Assembly: GCA_013407085.1 (NCBI GenBank)
Contig: JACCGJ010004943.1
Coordinates: 62,001 to 126,000 of the forward strand
Length of the DNA stretch: 64,000 nt
Direction: 5' to 3'
Source: Atriophallophorus winterbourni
Lineage: Eukaryota > Platyhelminthes > Trematoda > Plagiorchiida > Microphallidae
Below, in pieces: positions 33,261 through 45,774 of this stretch. A program made the position numbers and the translations under genes. Position 1 is the first letter of the stretch. Each line of letters opens with the position of its first letter. The notes beneath the pieces are model-generated. The model saw nothing but the letters and a program-made list of their open reading frames with translations, was not told where the DNA came from and did not search any database.

Positions 33261-35438
33261 AGGTACCGCGTTCTAAGTGTCAAAACCCACATTTATTTAC
33301 TACCAATACTTTTACGTTAGGAGAATTTTTTACAAGTTGAGCCCTACGAAACCCAATTTGCAATGTGCGCAAACACCAGAAAATATGGTCTTAAAATTTT
33401 GCTCACAACGCTGACCAGAAAAGATTTTATCTTCACACCACAATTGGTTTTGTGAACACAATATTTTCTTCTAACTTTAATAATAATAAATTGAAATTTA
33501 AAAATATTTTCGTGTATTTGTGGAACCGCAGTGTATGATATTTTTAAAAACACAGAGTATCAGGCTTAATTAATCTAAACCAGAGGATTAAAGAGAAAAA
33601 TAAAAGAGAATTAAATATCCTCAAACTGAGGATTATTATTCATGAAATTATTAAACACTTAGGGCAAAACTTACACCAAAACAGCGCATTTTATGTGGTA
33701 AAACTTAAAGTTATTTACAACTAATACTTTCTTGTTAGGAGAATGTTTTACAAGTTTAGCCCAATAAAAACCATTTCGCAAATGTGCGTAAAAATGTGCC
33801 GAAATTAAAAAACTCAGATTTTTAGAAAAAGAATTTTTAAATTTTTGTAGAAATTTGTCAAACTCCAGAACAAAGGCGCTGTTTCATTTTGCACTTAGCG
33901 CTCGCCATAGGAGATTCATTCGCCACACCATATCTGGTTTTGTGAACCCAATATATTCTTCTTTCATTTCAGTTTCTATTTTAATAATAAATGAAAATTT
34001 GTACACATTGTCGTGTATCTTTGGGAACGGTAATTTGTAAGTTGTTTGAAAACAGAACGCATCAGGCTCACACAATCAAAACCAGAGAATTAAAAAGCAA
34101 AAATGAAAAAGTAATAAATGTCCTGGAAATCGGGTTTATTATTCCTAAATTTATTTAATATATTGGTGTAAAACTTACACCAAAAATACCGCGTTTTATG
34201 TGTCAAATCTCACAATTATTTTCTTCCTATACTCCCTCGTTAGGAAACTTTGTTACGAATTTAGCCGTATGAAACCCAATAAAATGTACGGAATAAGTTG
34301 AAGAAATTAAAAAACGCAGATTTTTAGAAAATGATTTTTTACAATTTTTGTCGAAATTTTTCAAACACCAGAAATACGGGTCTAACACATTTTGCCCACA
34401 ACGCTCGCCAGAGAAGATTGAATCTCATCATCACAACTGGTTTTGTGAACACAGCATTTTCTTCTCACTGTTAGATTCTTTATTATTTATGAGTGGGAAT
34501 TTTACCATGTTTTCGTGTACCATTAGGCACTCCAGTGTATAATGGGTTCAAAAACACAATGCATCGGGCACATCACATGCAAACTGGAGTAGCAGAAAAC
34601 AGAAATAGAAAGCGTTTCTAATATCCTCTAAATAATGAATAAAATTTCCAAATGCAATAAAAAATTAGAGTGAAACTTACACCAAACCACCGCCTTGTCT
34701 GTGTCAAAACTCACAATTATTTTCTCCTATTACTCCTCGCTGAGGAGAACATTTTGCCAGTTCAGCACTATGAAACCCACTTTGAAAAATTTGTGAAATA
34801 TTGTGCCTGTATTGAAACACACAACTTGTTTTGCACAAAATATTTTCTTCTGACTATTAATTTCTATAAATAAAAATCTTAACACGTTTCGGTGTATCAA
34901 TATGCAGCCAAGTTTGTGAAGGTTATGAAAACACGAAGTATAAGGCTCACCACATCAAAACCGGAGGACCAGGAAGCAAAAATAAAAAGGATTAAATATC
35001 TTCAAAATTAAGATTATTTGTTTCAAGGGTTCAACACATTTTGATCACAAATGCTAAAACAGATTTAATCTTTTCACCACAACAGATTTTGTGAACACAC
35101 AAATTTTTCTTCTCACTATTAATTTCTATATTATTATTAAGAAACATTTTCAACAAATTCCCGTGTCACATTAGGCACCTCATTGGGTAAAGGGTGTGAA
35201 ATCACAAATTCTATTGCTCACCACATATAAACCGGAGGACCAGAAAGCAAAGATGTAAAAGAGAATAAATATCCTCGAAAATGGTATCAAAATTCCTGCT
35301 TTTATTTAAAATATTAGTGTAATACGTACAATACAAATACCGCGTTTTAAGTGTCAAATCTCACAATTAATTTATTCTGATACTCCCATGTTAGAAGACG
35401 TTTTTCATCAGTTTACTGATGAAGTTTACAGCTGAAGT
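33261..35438 (+). repeat. Satellite A, block 6
   Basis: About 4.4 monomers in plus orientation, some shortened (near 34800 and 35020). From about 34961 rightward the sequence is the start of the 3.77-kb tandem duplication. Confidence 0.88.
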
Positions 35439-36990
35439 GTATAATACGAATTCACTCGACAAGCTACGCTTGATTACCTCGAGGTATTATACCGGAATCT
35501 TGATTATGTGAGAATTTAATCTGCTAACTTGCTGAAGACTAACAAAATTTCTCACAACTCCACTGCTGCCAACTTCCAGCTGTTTGACCAAATTTCCTTC
35601 TATAATCACGGTGAAAGCCAGAAAATATACATAGGGAGAGACATGCCTCCAATACTCTATCCTTTCTCGACAACTGAAAAAGATTCCGTCGAAAACTTCA
35701 CATATGATTGTCTGCTAGGTTCAAGCGACTATTTGGTCTTGAATTCATTAGAAAAATAAGCCAATCCTAATTATCAAACTCCTTATGTTTTATTAACGAT
35801 TGACAAATTCAAGGCATAGAAGTGAAAGAGCAATGATGTAGCATTTTGACCAATCATATACGGGAAATCAACTCGGCCTAGCATTCGTACCAGAACAGTG
35901 TGGGAACGCATTCAAATTTAAAATCCGCAGTCGCACTCAAAAATGGATCAAGCTGCAAAATATGGCTTGAAGAAACCATCACCGGTTGACCACCCATACC
36001 ACATAGGAGACCTTTAGAAAACTAAGAAAACAAGTCATTAAACGTTTTGCTAAAGACAAAATACGAACTCGAGCTGTCATAATGTATAGAATGAAACGGA
36101 ATCCCGAGCTTCATTTACCAGATTGTGAAGAAGCAGTGTTCAGTAAAACCAGGAAACGCGGCCTTGCTGACGCCCTCTGGAATGATCACAAATGCAGCTG
36201 ACACCACGGATGTTTTATCAATTATTGTGCTACAGAATTTTGTCCAAGGAATGCGTGGAAATACAAATGGATCCGGAAACAACGCATTCTCTACCATTGC
36301 ACACAATAACCATCACCAAAGAAGAGGTGTTGGGAAATCTACTATCGTTGAATCTCAAAAAATCTCCCGGTTGTGATGAAATTGCTCCGAATATACTCAA
36401 GCATTGTGCAGAATTTCTAAGCGGACCTCTAACTTAGTTATTCTGCGAATCGGTGTCGCGAAGTGTCATACCGACTGAATGAAATTTGTTTTTATCTTCC
36501 CGATTTTCGAAGGCAAGGTGCCTAAGGAGCCCGTTACTTTGTTGTCCGTCGTATTCGAGGTACTCGAAAGAAGCGTGACAAACAAACTGAGCGAATACCT
36601 CGAGGAAAATATGAAATTTAATGAAGCGCAACACTTTTTTAGAAGGGGATATTTCTGCCTTACTAACCTTCTCCTTCACCCTTGGCAATTGGACTCGAGC
36701 AGTAGATGCTGGGAATACCATTCATGTATGTTACCTCGATATATCGAAACCATTTGACCGTTCAAACCACACTATCTTCTTCCACAAGCTGAAACGTTGT
36801 GGTATCACTGGCAGTCTGTTAGCATGGTCAGAAACTTACCAGACTGATCGTCTTGTTCAAGTCTCTGTGGACAGTGCTCTATCGAAGTCGGTAGCCCTGA
36901 CAAATGGAGTGCCTAAGGGATCCGTCCTTAGACCAATCCTACTCGCGCTTTATAATTATGACACACCGGCTCTCATCAAATGCAAGATTA
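35439..36990 (+). mobile_element. CR1/Jockey-group LINE fragment, copy 1
   Basis: An internal piece of a non-LTR retrotransposon. It starts with a 9-bp inverted repeat (GTATAATAC at 35439, GTATTATAC at 35484) and then covers the endonuclease C-terminus (a YDCLLGSSDYLVL block, where S-D-H is expected), a linker and the reverse transcriptase up to just after motif B. It ends at LYNYDTPALIKCKI before motif C (YADD), with satellite A directly following. Both the 5' part and the 3' part are missing, so the breaks arose by deletion or non-homologous joining. Stops and frame changes occur throughout. Confidence 0.82.
36192..36437 (+). pseudogene. LINE copy 1, pre-palm reverse-transcriptase fragment
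   Basis: The stretch has ITKEEVLGNLLSLNLKKSPG and then CDEIAPNILKHCAEFLSGPLT, the conserved start of reverse transcriptase in CR1/Jockey-type LINEs (K-S-P-G-x-D-x-I-x-P). A stop in the codon after the threonine ends it; the next frame continues FVFIFPIFEGK and TLLSVVFEVLER. Confidence 0.8.
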
Positions 36991-37109
36991 GACATTGTCC
37001 TCACAACGCTGTCCAGAGGCGATTCAATTTCTTCAACACAACCGGTTTTGTGAACAAAATATTTTTTCTAACTATTAGTTTTTATGATATTTATGAGTGT
37101 AACTTTTAA
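36621..37109 (+). pseudogene. LINE copy 1, palm fragment running into satellite
   Basis: A 162-codon open stretch. Its first 120 or so codons carry motif A as YLDISKPFDRSNHTIFFHKL (the second conserved alanine is proline) and motif B as TNGVPKGSVLRPILLALYN. At about 36990 the frame runs out of the LINE into satellite A by chance, so the last 40 codons are not LINE protein. Confidence 0.82.
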
Positions 37110-39169
37110 CATATTTTCAGTACTAATAGGCACTTCAATGTGTTAAGGCTTTATAAACACAAAGTATTAGGCTTTACACAGTGAAACCAGAGGACCAGAA
37201 ATTTGAAAAGAAAAGGATTAAATATGCTTGGAATTGAGAAAAATTCCTAGATTTATTAAAATTATCAATCTAAAACTAACACCAAAAATATCGCGTGTTA
37301 ATTGTGAAAAATCACAATTATTTATTCCTCACACATACACCGTTTCGAGATTTTTTTATACGTTTAGCCTAATGAAACCCACAATGAAAATGTTTGGGAT
37401 ATGGTGAAAAAATTTAAGAACTTAGATATTTGGAAAACATTTTTTTCCGATTTCTGTCGAAATCTGTCAAACACCATAAGTAAGGGTCTAACACATTTTG
37501 CTTATTACGCTCGCGAGAGAAGATTAAATCTCCTCACCGCAACTGGTTTTGTAAATGAAATATTTTTTGATACTATTAGTTTCTATATTATGTTTATGTG
37601 AAAACGTTTACATATTTTCGTGTATCATGAAACAACACAGTGGGTAAAGTTTTTGAAACACGAAGTATCAGGCTCACCACATCGAAATCATGAGGACCAA
37701 AATGCGGAAAACGAAAGAAATTGAATATCTTTGAAATTAACATTTAAATTGATAAATTTATGAAAAAAATATTATTTTGAAAATAACACGAAAAACAGCG
37801 CGTTTTAGTAGCCAAACTTACGTTTATTTCTCCTGATACTCCTTCGTGAGCAGAAAATTTTAGGAGTTCAGCCATGTATAACCTTATTTAAAATGTGCGG
37901 AATAAGGTGACAAAAATAAAGAAACTCAGAATTTAAAAAAAAATTAATCAATTTTTGTTGTAATATATATCAATCACTAGCAGTAAGCGTGTAACATATT
38001 TCGCTCACAACGCTCGTCAGAGTAGATTTTATCTGTTTACCACAACTGGTTTTGTAAACACAAAATATCGTTCTTACTATTAATTTCTAAGTTATATATA
38101 TGTGGAAATTCTAAAATATTCATGTGTACTAATATGCACTCCTTTGTGAAGTGGTTTAAAGACACAAAGTATCAGACTCACCACATCAGAACTGGAGGCA
38201 AAAAAAACAAAAATAAAAACGAATAATCATACTCGAAATTGGAAATAAAATTGGTAAGTTTATTAGAAATATTATTTTGAGACTAACATCTAAAATATCG
38301 TGTTTCAAGTGTCAAAACTCACAATTATTGTTTCTAATAGTCCTTCGTTAGGGGAATGTTTTTTGACTTTTGTTCATTAGAACCTACTTTGAAAATGAGC
38401 GAAACTAGGTGGCACAATTACCAAATATCAGTTTTTTGAAAATAATTATTTCCAATTTTTGTCGAAGTTTTCCAAACACCAGAACTAAAGGTCTAACACA
38501 TTTTGCTCACAAAGCTGGCAAGAGAAGATTTAATTTTCTTACTGCAACTGGTTTTATGAACACAGAAGGTTTTTCTCACTATTAGTTTCTATACTATGTA
38601 TATGTTGAAATGTTTACATATTTTTCTGTATCATAATTGACCACAGTGTGCCAGAGGTGTTAAAACACAAAGTATAGGGCTCAAAACATCGAAACCGGAG
38701 GACCAGAAAGCAAAAATAAAAAGGATTGAATATCTGTAAACTTGAGATAAGTATTCTTATGGGTCTAACACATTTTGCTCACGACTGCTAGAAAAGATTT
38801 AATCTTTTCACCACAGCAGATTTTGTGAACACAAAACATTATCTTCTCACTATTGATTTCTATATTATTAATAAGTGAAAGTCTTAACATATCCGTGTAC
38901 CATTATGCATCTCATCGGGTAAAGGGGGTGAAATCACAAATTCTATTGCTCACCACATCAAAACCGGAGGACTAGAAAGCAAAGATGTAAAAAATATCCT
39001 CGAAAATAATATTGAAATTTCTAAATTTATTCAAAATATTATGTAATACGTACAATACAAATACCTCGTTTCAAGTGTCAAATCTCACAATTATTTTCTC
39101 CTAATACTACCATGTGAGAAGACGTTTTTCACCAGTTCAACTTAGGAAGTTTACCCCTTAAGTGTTTAA
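36991..39169 (+). repeat. Satellite A, block 7 (between the LINE copies)
   Basis: About 4.4 monomers in plus orientation. The part up to about 38700 closes duplication copy 1; the rest opens copy 2. No other insertion was seen. Confidence 0.88.
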
Positions 39170-42100
39170 TACGAATTTACTCGACAAGCTACGCTTGATT
39201 ACCTCGAGATATCATACCAGAATCTTGATTATGGCAAAATTTAATCTGCCTAACTAGCTGAAGACTAACAAAAATTCTCACAACACAACTGCTGCCATCT
39301 TCCAGCTGCTTGAGCAAATTTCCTTTCATAATCACGTTGATAGCATAACAATATACAGAAAGAGAGATATGCCTTAAATACTCGATCTTATCTTGACAAC
39401 TGAAGAAGACTCCGTCAAAAAAAATACATATGATTGTCCGCTAGGTTCAAGCGAATATTTGGTCTTGAATTTTGACTACATATGTCGAGCAGCGTGATCA
39501 AGCGATACAACAAAAATCATTAGACAAATATGCCTATCCTAATTATCAAACGCCTTAAGTTTTATTAACGATTGACAAATTCAAGGCATAGGAGTAAAAA
39601 AGCAATGGTGTAGCATTTGACCAATCTCATACGGGAAATCAACTCAAATTGTGCATTCGTACCAGAACAGTGTGGGAACGCATTCAGATTTAAAATCCGC
39701 AGTCGCACTCGAAAATGGATTAAACTGTGAAATATGGCTCGGAGTAACCAACACCGGTTGAACACTCATGCCACATGATAGGCCTTTAAAAAACTAAGAA
39801 AACAAGTCATCAAACGTTTTTCTAAAGACGGAATACAAAATCAAGCTGTCATAATCTATAAAATAAAACGGAATCCCGAGCTTCATTCACCAGATTGTGA
39901 AGAAGCAGTGTTCAGTGAAACCAGGAGACGCGGCCTCGCGGACGCCCTCTGGAATGACCACAAATGCAGCTGACACCACGGATGTTTTATCAATTATTAT
40001 GCTACAGTATTTTGTCCAAGGAATGCGTGGATATACAAATGGATCCGGAAACAACGCATTCTCTACCATTGGACACAATAACCATCACCGAAAAAGAGGT
40101 GTTGGGAAATCTACTATCGTTGATTCTCAAAAAATATCCAGGTTGTGATGAAATTGCTCCGAATATACTCAAGCATTGTGCACAATCTTTAAGCGGACCT
40201 CTAACTTAGTTATTCTGCGAATCGGTGTCGCGAAGGGTCATATCGACTGAATGAAAATCTGTTATTATCTCCCCGATTCTCGAAGGCAAGGTGCCTAAGT
40301 ATCCCGCAAATTTTAGACCTGTTACTTTGTTGACCGTCGTATTTGAGGTACCCAAAAGGATCGTGACAAACAAACTGAGCAAATACCTTGAGAAAAATAT
40401 GCTATTTTTTGAAGAGCAGCACGGTTAAGAAGGGGATACTTGTGCCCTACAAACCGTCTTCTTCCCCGTGATGACTGGTCTCGAGCAGTAGATGCTGGGG
40501 ATGCCATCCATGTATGTTACCCCGATATATCGTGACCATTTGACCGTTTAAACCCTAATATTTTTTTTCCAGAAGCTAATACGTTGTTGTTTGACTGGCA
40601 GTCTTTTAGCATGGTCAGAAACTCACCAGATTGATCGGCTTGTTTAAGTCTCTGTGGACGGTGCTCTATCGAAGTCGGTAGCCGTGACAAGTAAAGTGCC
40701 CCGAGGATCCATCCTCAGAACAATCCTGTTCGCGCTTTATAATGATGACACACCGGCTCTCATCAAATGCAAGATTGGACATTTTCGTCACAACGCTGGC
40801 CAGTGGCGATTGAATCTCTTTTTTACCACAACCGGTTTTGTAAACACAATATTATTTCTAACAATTAGATTTTATGATATTTATAAGTGGAAATGTTAAC
40901 ATATTCTGTGTACTGATAGGCACTTCAATGTGTAAAGGTTCTATAAACACAAAGTATTATGCTCTCCACAATGAAACCGGAGGACCAGAAATTTGAAATG
41001 AAAAGGATTAAATATGCTTGGAATTGAGAAAAAATTCCTAGGTTTAATAAAATTATTAATCTAAAACTAACACCAAAAATACCGCGTTTTAAGTGTGAAA
41101 AATCGCAATCATTTTCTCCTCACACATACCCCGTTTCAAGATTTTTTAAAAGTTCAGCCCTATAAAACCCACTATGAAAATTTTCGGAATAAGGTGAGAA
41201 TATCAAATTTTTGTTTTCAATTTCTGTCGAAATATGTCAAACATCATAAGTAGGCGTCTAACACATTTTGCTCATAACGCTCGCAAGAGAAAATTGAATC
41301 CCCACACCGCAACTGGTTTTGTGAACAAAATATTGGTTCACACTATTAGTTTCTATATTATGTTTATGTGATAACGTTCACCTATTTAGATGTATCATAA
41401 TTCAACCCAGTGGGTAAGGGGTTTCAAAACACGAAGTATCAGGCTTACCACATCGACACCTTGAGGACCAGAAAGCCAACATGAAAAAAATTAAATACCT
41501 TTGAAATTTGAATTCAAATTAACAAATTTAAAAAAATATTGTTGTGAAAATACCACGAATAACAGCGCGTTTTAGTAGCCAAACTTACATTTATTTTCTC
41601 TCGATACTCCCCCGTGAAAGGAAAATTTCACGAATTTAGCTTTGTATAACCCTATTAAAATGTGCGGAATAGGGTGACAAAAATAAAGAAACTCAGAATT
41701 TCGGAAAGTTATTTTTTCAATATTTGTCGAAATATGTCAAACACTAGCAGTAAGCGTGTAACATATTTCGCTCACAACGCTCGTCAGAGTAGATTTAATC
41801 TGTTTACCACAACTGGTTTAGTGAACACAAAATGTTCTTCTCACTATTAGTTTCTAAGTTATTTATATGTGTAAATTCTAACATATTTTTGTGTACTCAT
41901 ATGCACTGCATTGTGTAATGGGTTTGAAAACACAAAGTATCAGGCTCACCACATCAGAACCGGAGGACATAAAGAACAAAAATGAAAAAGATTAATCATA
42001 CTCGAAATTGGAAATGAAATTCGTAAGTTTATCAAAAATATTAGTCTGCAATTGTCATCAACAATACCGCGTTTATTGTGTCAATACTCACAATTATTGT

Positions 42101-42260
42101 CTTATAATACTTCCCCGGTAGGGGTAAGATTAAGGACTTCTGTTCATTGAACCCTACTCTGAAAAAGATTCAATCAAATGATTCAATCTCCTCAATACAA
42201 CTAGTTTTGTGAACACAGAAGGTTTTTCACACTATAAGTTTCATTATTATGTTTATAGCC
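38701..42260 (+). repeat. 3.77-kb tandem duplication, copy 2
   Basis: Collinear with 34961-38700. It has a roughly 130-bp deletion near 42160, where AACCCTACTCTGAAAA joins AGATTCAATCAAATG. Copy 2 is slightly less decayed than copy 1 in some LINE motifs (FDYICRA is readable after the SSEYLVLN-like block) and more in others. Confidence 0.85.
39170..40777 (+). mobile_element. CR1/Jockey-group LINE fragment, copy 2
   Basis: Same internal LINE piece with the same ends as copy 1. The pre-palm block reads KKYPGCDEIAPNILKHCAQS (39964-40209). Motif B reads TSKVPRGSILRTILFALYND (40654-40740), followed by DTPALIKCKI and then satellite A. Motif A is damaged: the palm around 40520-40560 has a stop in place of the arginine-lysine position and a shortened run. 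Stops and frameshifts prevent any product. Confidence 0.82.
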
Positions 42261-44025
42261 CTACGAAACACACTATAAGAATGTGCGAAATAAGGTGCAA
42301 AAATAAAAAATTAAGATATTTGAAAAGTGATTTTATTAATATTTGTCGACGTTTGTCAAACACCAGAAGTAAGATGTAACAAATTATGCTCACAACGCTT
42401 GCAACAGAATACTTTATTTTTTCACCAAAACTGAATTTGTGAACACAATATGTTTTTCTATTAGTTTGTATTTTATGTATATGTGGAAATGTTTACATAT
42501 TTTCCTGTATCATAAATCACCCCAGTGTGTATAGAGTTCAAAATCAAACCGTATCAGGCTCATCACATGAAAACCGAAGCACTAGAACGCAAAAATACAA
42601 AGGATAACGTATCCTTAAAATTGTGATTGAAATTCATAAATTTACTTAAAATATTAGTATGAAACCAACACCAAAAGTACCGTCGTGTTATGTATTAAAA
42701 CTCACAATTATTTTCTTCTAAAACGCCCTCGTTGATAGGTTTTTTCATGAGTTTAGCCATAAGAAACTTAATTTAAAAAGGTTTGCAATAAGGTGCCAAA
42801 AAACAGGAGTTTAGCCCCACGAAACACACTTTAAAAATGTGCGGAATGTGGTGCGAAAATGAAAAAAATTAGAATATTTGAAAATTGATTTTAATAATAT
42901 TTGTCAAAGTTTGTCAAACACCACGAATTTTGCACACAACGCTTGCCAGATGAGATTTAATCTCTTCACCACAAATGGTTTTGTGTACACAATATTTTGT
43001 TCTCACTATTAGTTTCTAAATTTTAATAAGTGGAAAGTTAAGCATATTTTTGTGTAATATTAGGAACCACAGCGTGATTGAAATTACTAAATTTATAAAA
43101 AATATAACTGCAAAACCTACACCAAAAATATCACTTTTTAAGTGTCAAAACTCACAATGACTTTCTCCTAATACTCCCCTGTTAGAAAAATATTTTTTTT
43201 AATTTCAGCCCTATGAAAAACAATTTGAAAATGTGCGGAATTACGTGCCAAAATTAGAAAACTGAGATTCATGCAACTTGATTTTTTTATTTTTTGTTGA
43301 AATGTGTCAATCACCGGAATTAAGGGTCTAACACATTTTGATCACAACGATCGATAGAGGAGATTTAATCTCTTCACCACAAATGATTTTTCTGGACACA
43401 ATATTTCCTTCTCACTTAGTTTTTAAATTTTTCATAAGTGGAATGTTCACCATATTTTCGTGTATATTAGGCACCCTAGTGTGTATATTGTTCTAAATCA
43501 AGAAATATCAGGCTCACAACATTGATACCCTAGGACTAGAAAGCAAAGATGAAAGTGATTAGATATCCTCAAAATTGGGATTAAAATTCCCAAATTTATT
43601 AAAAATATAAGTGTTAAACTTACACCAAAAATACCGAGTTTTAATTTTCTGAACTCACAATTATTTTCTACTAAAACATCATCGTCAGTAGAATGTTTTA
43701 CTATCATAGCACTATGAAACCCACTAGTAAAATGAGCGGATAAATGTTGAAAAATTGAAAAACTTAAATTATTGGAAAATAGTTTTAGTAATTTTTGTCG
43801 AAATGTATCCAAGACCAATTTATCCAACACAATTTGCTCACAACGCTCGAAGTAGAAGATTTGACCTCCTCACCACAACTGTTTTGGTGAACACAAAATG
43901 TTTTTCCCACTCTCGGTTTTTATACTATTTATAATTCAAAAGTTTCACATATTTTGTGTACCTTTGGGCACATCAGTGTGCAAAGGGTTTGCAATAACAA
44001 ATTATCAGAGACACCACATCTAAAC
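40778..44025 (+). repeat. Satellite A, block 8
   Basis: About 6.5 monomers in plus orientation. Up to about 42260 this belongs to duplication copy 2. Several monomers beyond are shortened or fused, for example near 42260, 42800 and 43075. No gene was seen. Confidence 0.88.
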
Positions 44026-44157
44026 CTGGTTTTAAAGGCTGTCACAGCCGGGGATGTTAGTAGGAATGAGCCACCTACTATTTATAAAATGTAAGTAGGT
44101 GACTGGCGCCTTAAAACCAGTTTGCTCCGGGCATATGGAGCTCGGTGGCTACTGACA
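44026..44157 (+). other. Highly structured 5' end of RTE-1
   Basis: Several pairings overlap in this 132-bp stretch. CTGGTTTTAAAGGC (44026-44039) pairs with GCCTTAAAACCAG (44108-44120). GGCTG/CAGCC forms a small hairpin at 44037-44049. CACCTACT (44072) pairs with AGTAGGTG (44094). GCTCC/GGAGC forms a hairpin at 44124-44141. TGTTAGTA plus GCCACC (44055-44075) can pair with GGTGGC plus TACTGACA (44144-44157). Taken together the last and first pairings cross, as in an HDV-type double pseudoknot. I cannot place the catalytic cytosine, so function is open. Confidence 0.55.
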
Positions 44158-44578
44158 ATCCATCTAGCGGAAGAAAAACCCTGACTTCAAACCCCCACTG
44201 CCTTGTTGGTCACCCGATTGCGGAAAAGGCTTCTGGAGAAAACCTCGAGTAAAAATCCGAAGAGAAGCCGCGTAGATAGATAACTGGTGCACAGCGCGTT
44301 TATCTGCCATCTCCCCGCTGCCTTGTAGGTTGCACTTGGCTGTGCGAAGGCTAGAGAGGTGTATTTGAACAAACCCCAAGTGGTGCTGGGGACATCACTT
44401 TTACACTATTCCCAAAGAACATCATAATGATGTCTCAACTTATATCTCAGCTTTCTGCTACAGCGTCCTTAGGACGCGACGCGCCCTTAGCATTCCAAGG
44501 GGCTAGGGTGAAAAGTTAGCTAGCTTCGCCATTAATATCAGTAGGGAAATTTATCTAGGATGCTCGAACGTAAGGACA

Positions 44579-45283
44579 GTGCTTGATATTTGTAATCAAG
44601 CAATCACGATGCGCTTCCCATTAGACTACCAAGTAGATGTTGCTTGTCTTTCCGAGGTCCGCCGTTTCGAACACGGATCCAAATCACTCAAGGTTCTTGG
44701 AGTCGATCGTACTTATTGGCTTTTTTATAGTGGGCCCGAAGATGGATCTGCTCAGCATGGAGTAGCAATAGCGCTCAGCGACCATGCTAAAGAAGCACTC
44801 ATGTAATGGATGACTGTATTCCTGAGAATCGCGGTGGTCCGGCTGAGGGGTCACCGTTTGAATATAACAGTCGTATCAGCTCAGCGAACTACAAAAGACG
44901 ACTTTCATAAACAACTTCATCTTGTAGTCGATAGAGTTGCTAGAGTCGACGTACTGGTTGTGACTAGTAACTGAAACGCTCGTATAGGATCATCACATTC
45001 CGCAACAAACTGAATCCTGGGAAAAGTTGGCCTAGGGCAGCGCTGCGCAAATGGCGATCGACTGATCGAGTTTGTGGCCCACAATCAACTATTCGTCTGT
45101 AACACTAAATTTCAGCAACCTGAGAAACACTTAGTCACACGGTACTCGAATGATGGCAGAACGGCAAACCAGATCGATTATGGTATAAATCGCGCACGTT
45201 GGATATATTCGGGGATCGACTGTAGGTCCTTTCGTAGAGTCGAAACAGGGAACGCAGCAGGCTCCGATCACACACTTGTTTGA
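44579..45283 (+). pseudogene. RTE-1 endonuclease relic
   Basis: The first open stretch (44579-44806) has VDVACLSEVRRFEHGS, in which the glutamate is the metal-binding residue of apurinic-type LINE endonucleases. Stops follow at about 44806. The stretch 45074-45283 has HNQLFVCNTKFQQPE, SNDGRTANQIDYG and ends GSDHTLV, the C-terminal S-D-H block of this fold. The region between reads in other frames with stops (RFLNITV-like and a V-T-S-N-x-N block). In active elements this domain nicks the target DNA. Confidence 0.85.
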
Positions 45284-45549
45284 GCAAAGCTCCGACTTTG
45301 CTTGCTAAACCGCCAAAGAAAAAGTCCTAGGAAGCGCTTAAACTTGGAAGCCTTAAGAAACCCGACCCAACGTAAGCAGCTCATTAACGATATCGCTAAG
45401 CGGTTGGATGGGAGTGAGGCATCAGTCAAACAACAGTGGTCCATACCCAGACTGCAGCACTAAAAATCCTAGGCAACGCTTCTCGTCACCGACGAGATTG
45501 GATTTCTCAGAACACCATCGAGCTCTCTTCCCGAACAAGAGACGCCTGA

Positions 45550-45774
45550 ATGCATGGTGCATCTGATCATCGCCGCCTTAGGAGAGCTGCTACACAATCA
45601 GCCCGCAAGAATTGTCAGCTATATTGGGCAGAAACTGCATGCAAAATGGAAGCCGCAGCAAGTGAAGGAGACTTTGGACGACTGTTTCGCCTGATTTGCA
45701 GAGCATCAGGAAGCTGTGGTTCCTGTACGAATCTTCGAAATTCGTCAGGACAGATGATATTTGACCTTCATTAA
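45550..45774 (+). pseudogene. RTE-1 linker fragment
   Basis: A 74-codon open stretch with DHRRLRRAATQSARK, AETACKMEAAASEGDFGRLFRLI and SSGQMIFD, the linker between endonuclease and reverse transcriptase of this LINE family. It ends in a stop just before the W-V-E-H-F block, which is read as WVEHFSQLLNRP in the next frame at 45787. Downstream the sequence is damaged until motif A. Confidence 0.8.

Larger units (their letters stand above)
34961..38700 (+). repeat. 3.77-kb tandem duplication, copy 1
   Basis: This segment and 38701-42260 are collinear: satellite, LINE fragment, then satellite. Matching points are 34961/38696, 36127/39898 (GAAGAAGCAGTGTTCAGT), 37201/40991 and 37801/41571, so offsets are 3735-3790 bp. 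Even short private features of the satellite monomers are shared, for example AGTAGCCAAACTTAC and the ACAGAAGGTTTTTC segment. The LINE fragment has the same two ends in both copies, so duplication came after its insertion. Confidence 0.88.

Noticed and set aside
1..44025. Many 60-110 codon ORFs in satellite A
   Set aside because: They occur in different frames in different monomers, on both strands, and end at random monomer positions. Repeated words such as TTTGFVNTI are translations of the monomer, not conserved proteins.
44160..44380. ORFs on the minus strand at 44164-44379 and 44187-44372
   Set aside because: They lie antisense to the RTE-1 5' region, overlap one another in different frames and have no recognisable domain.
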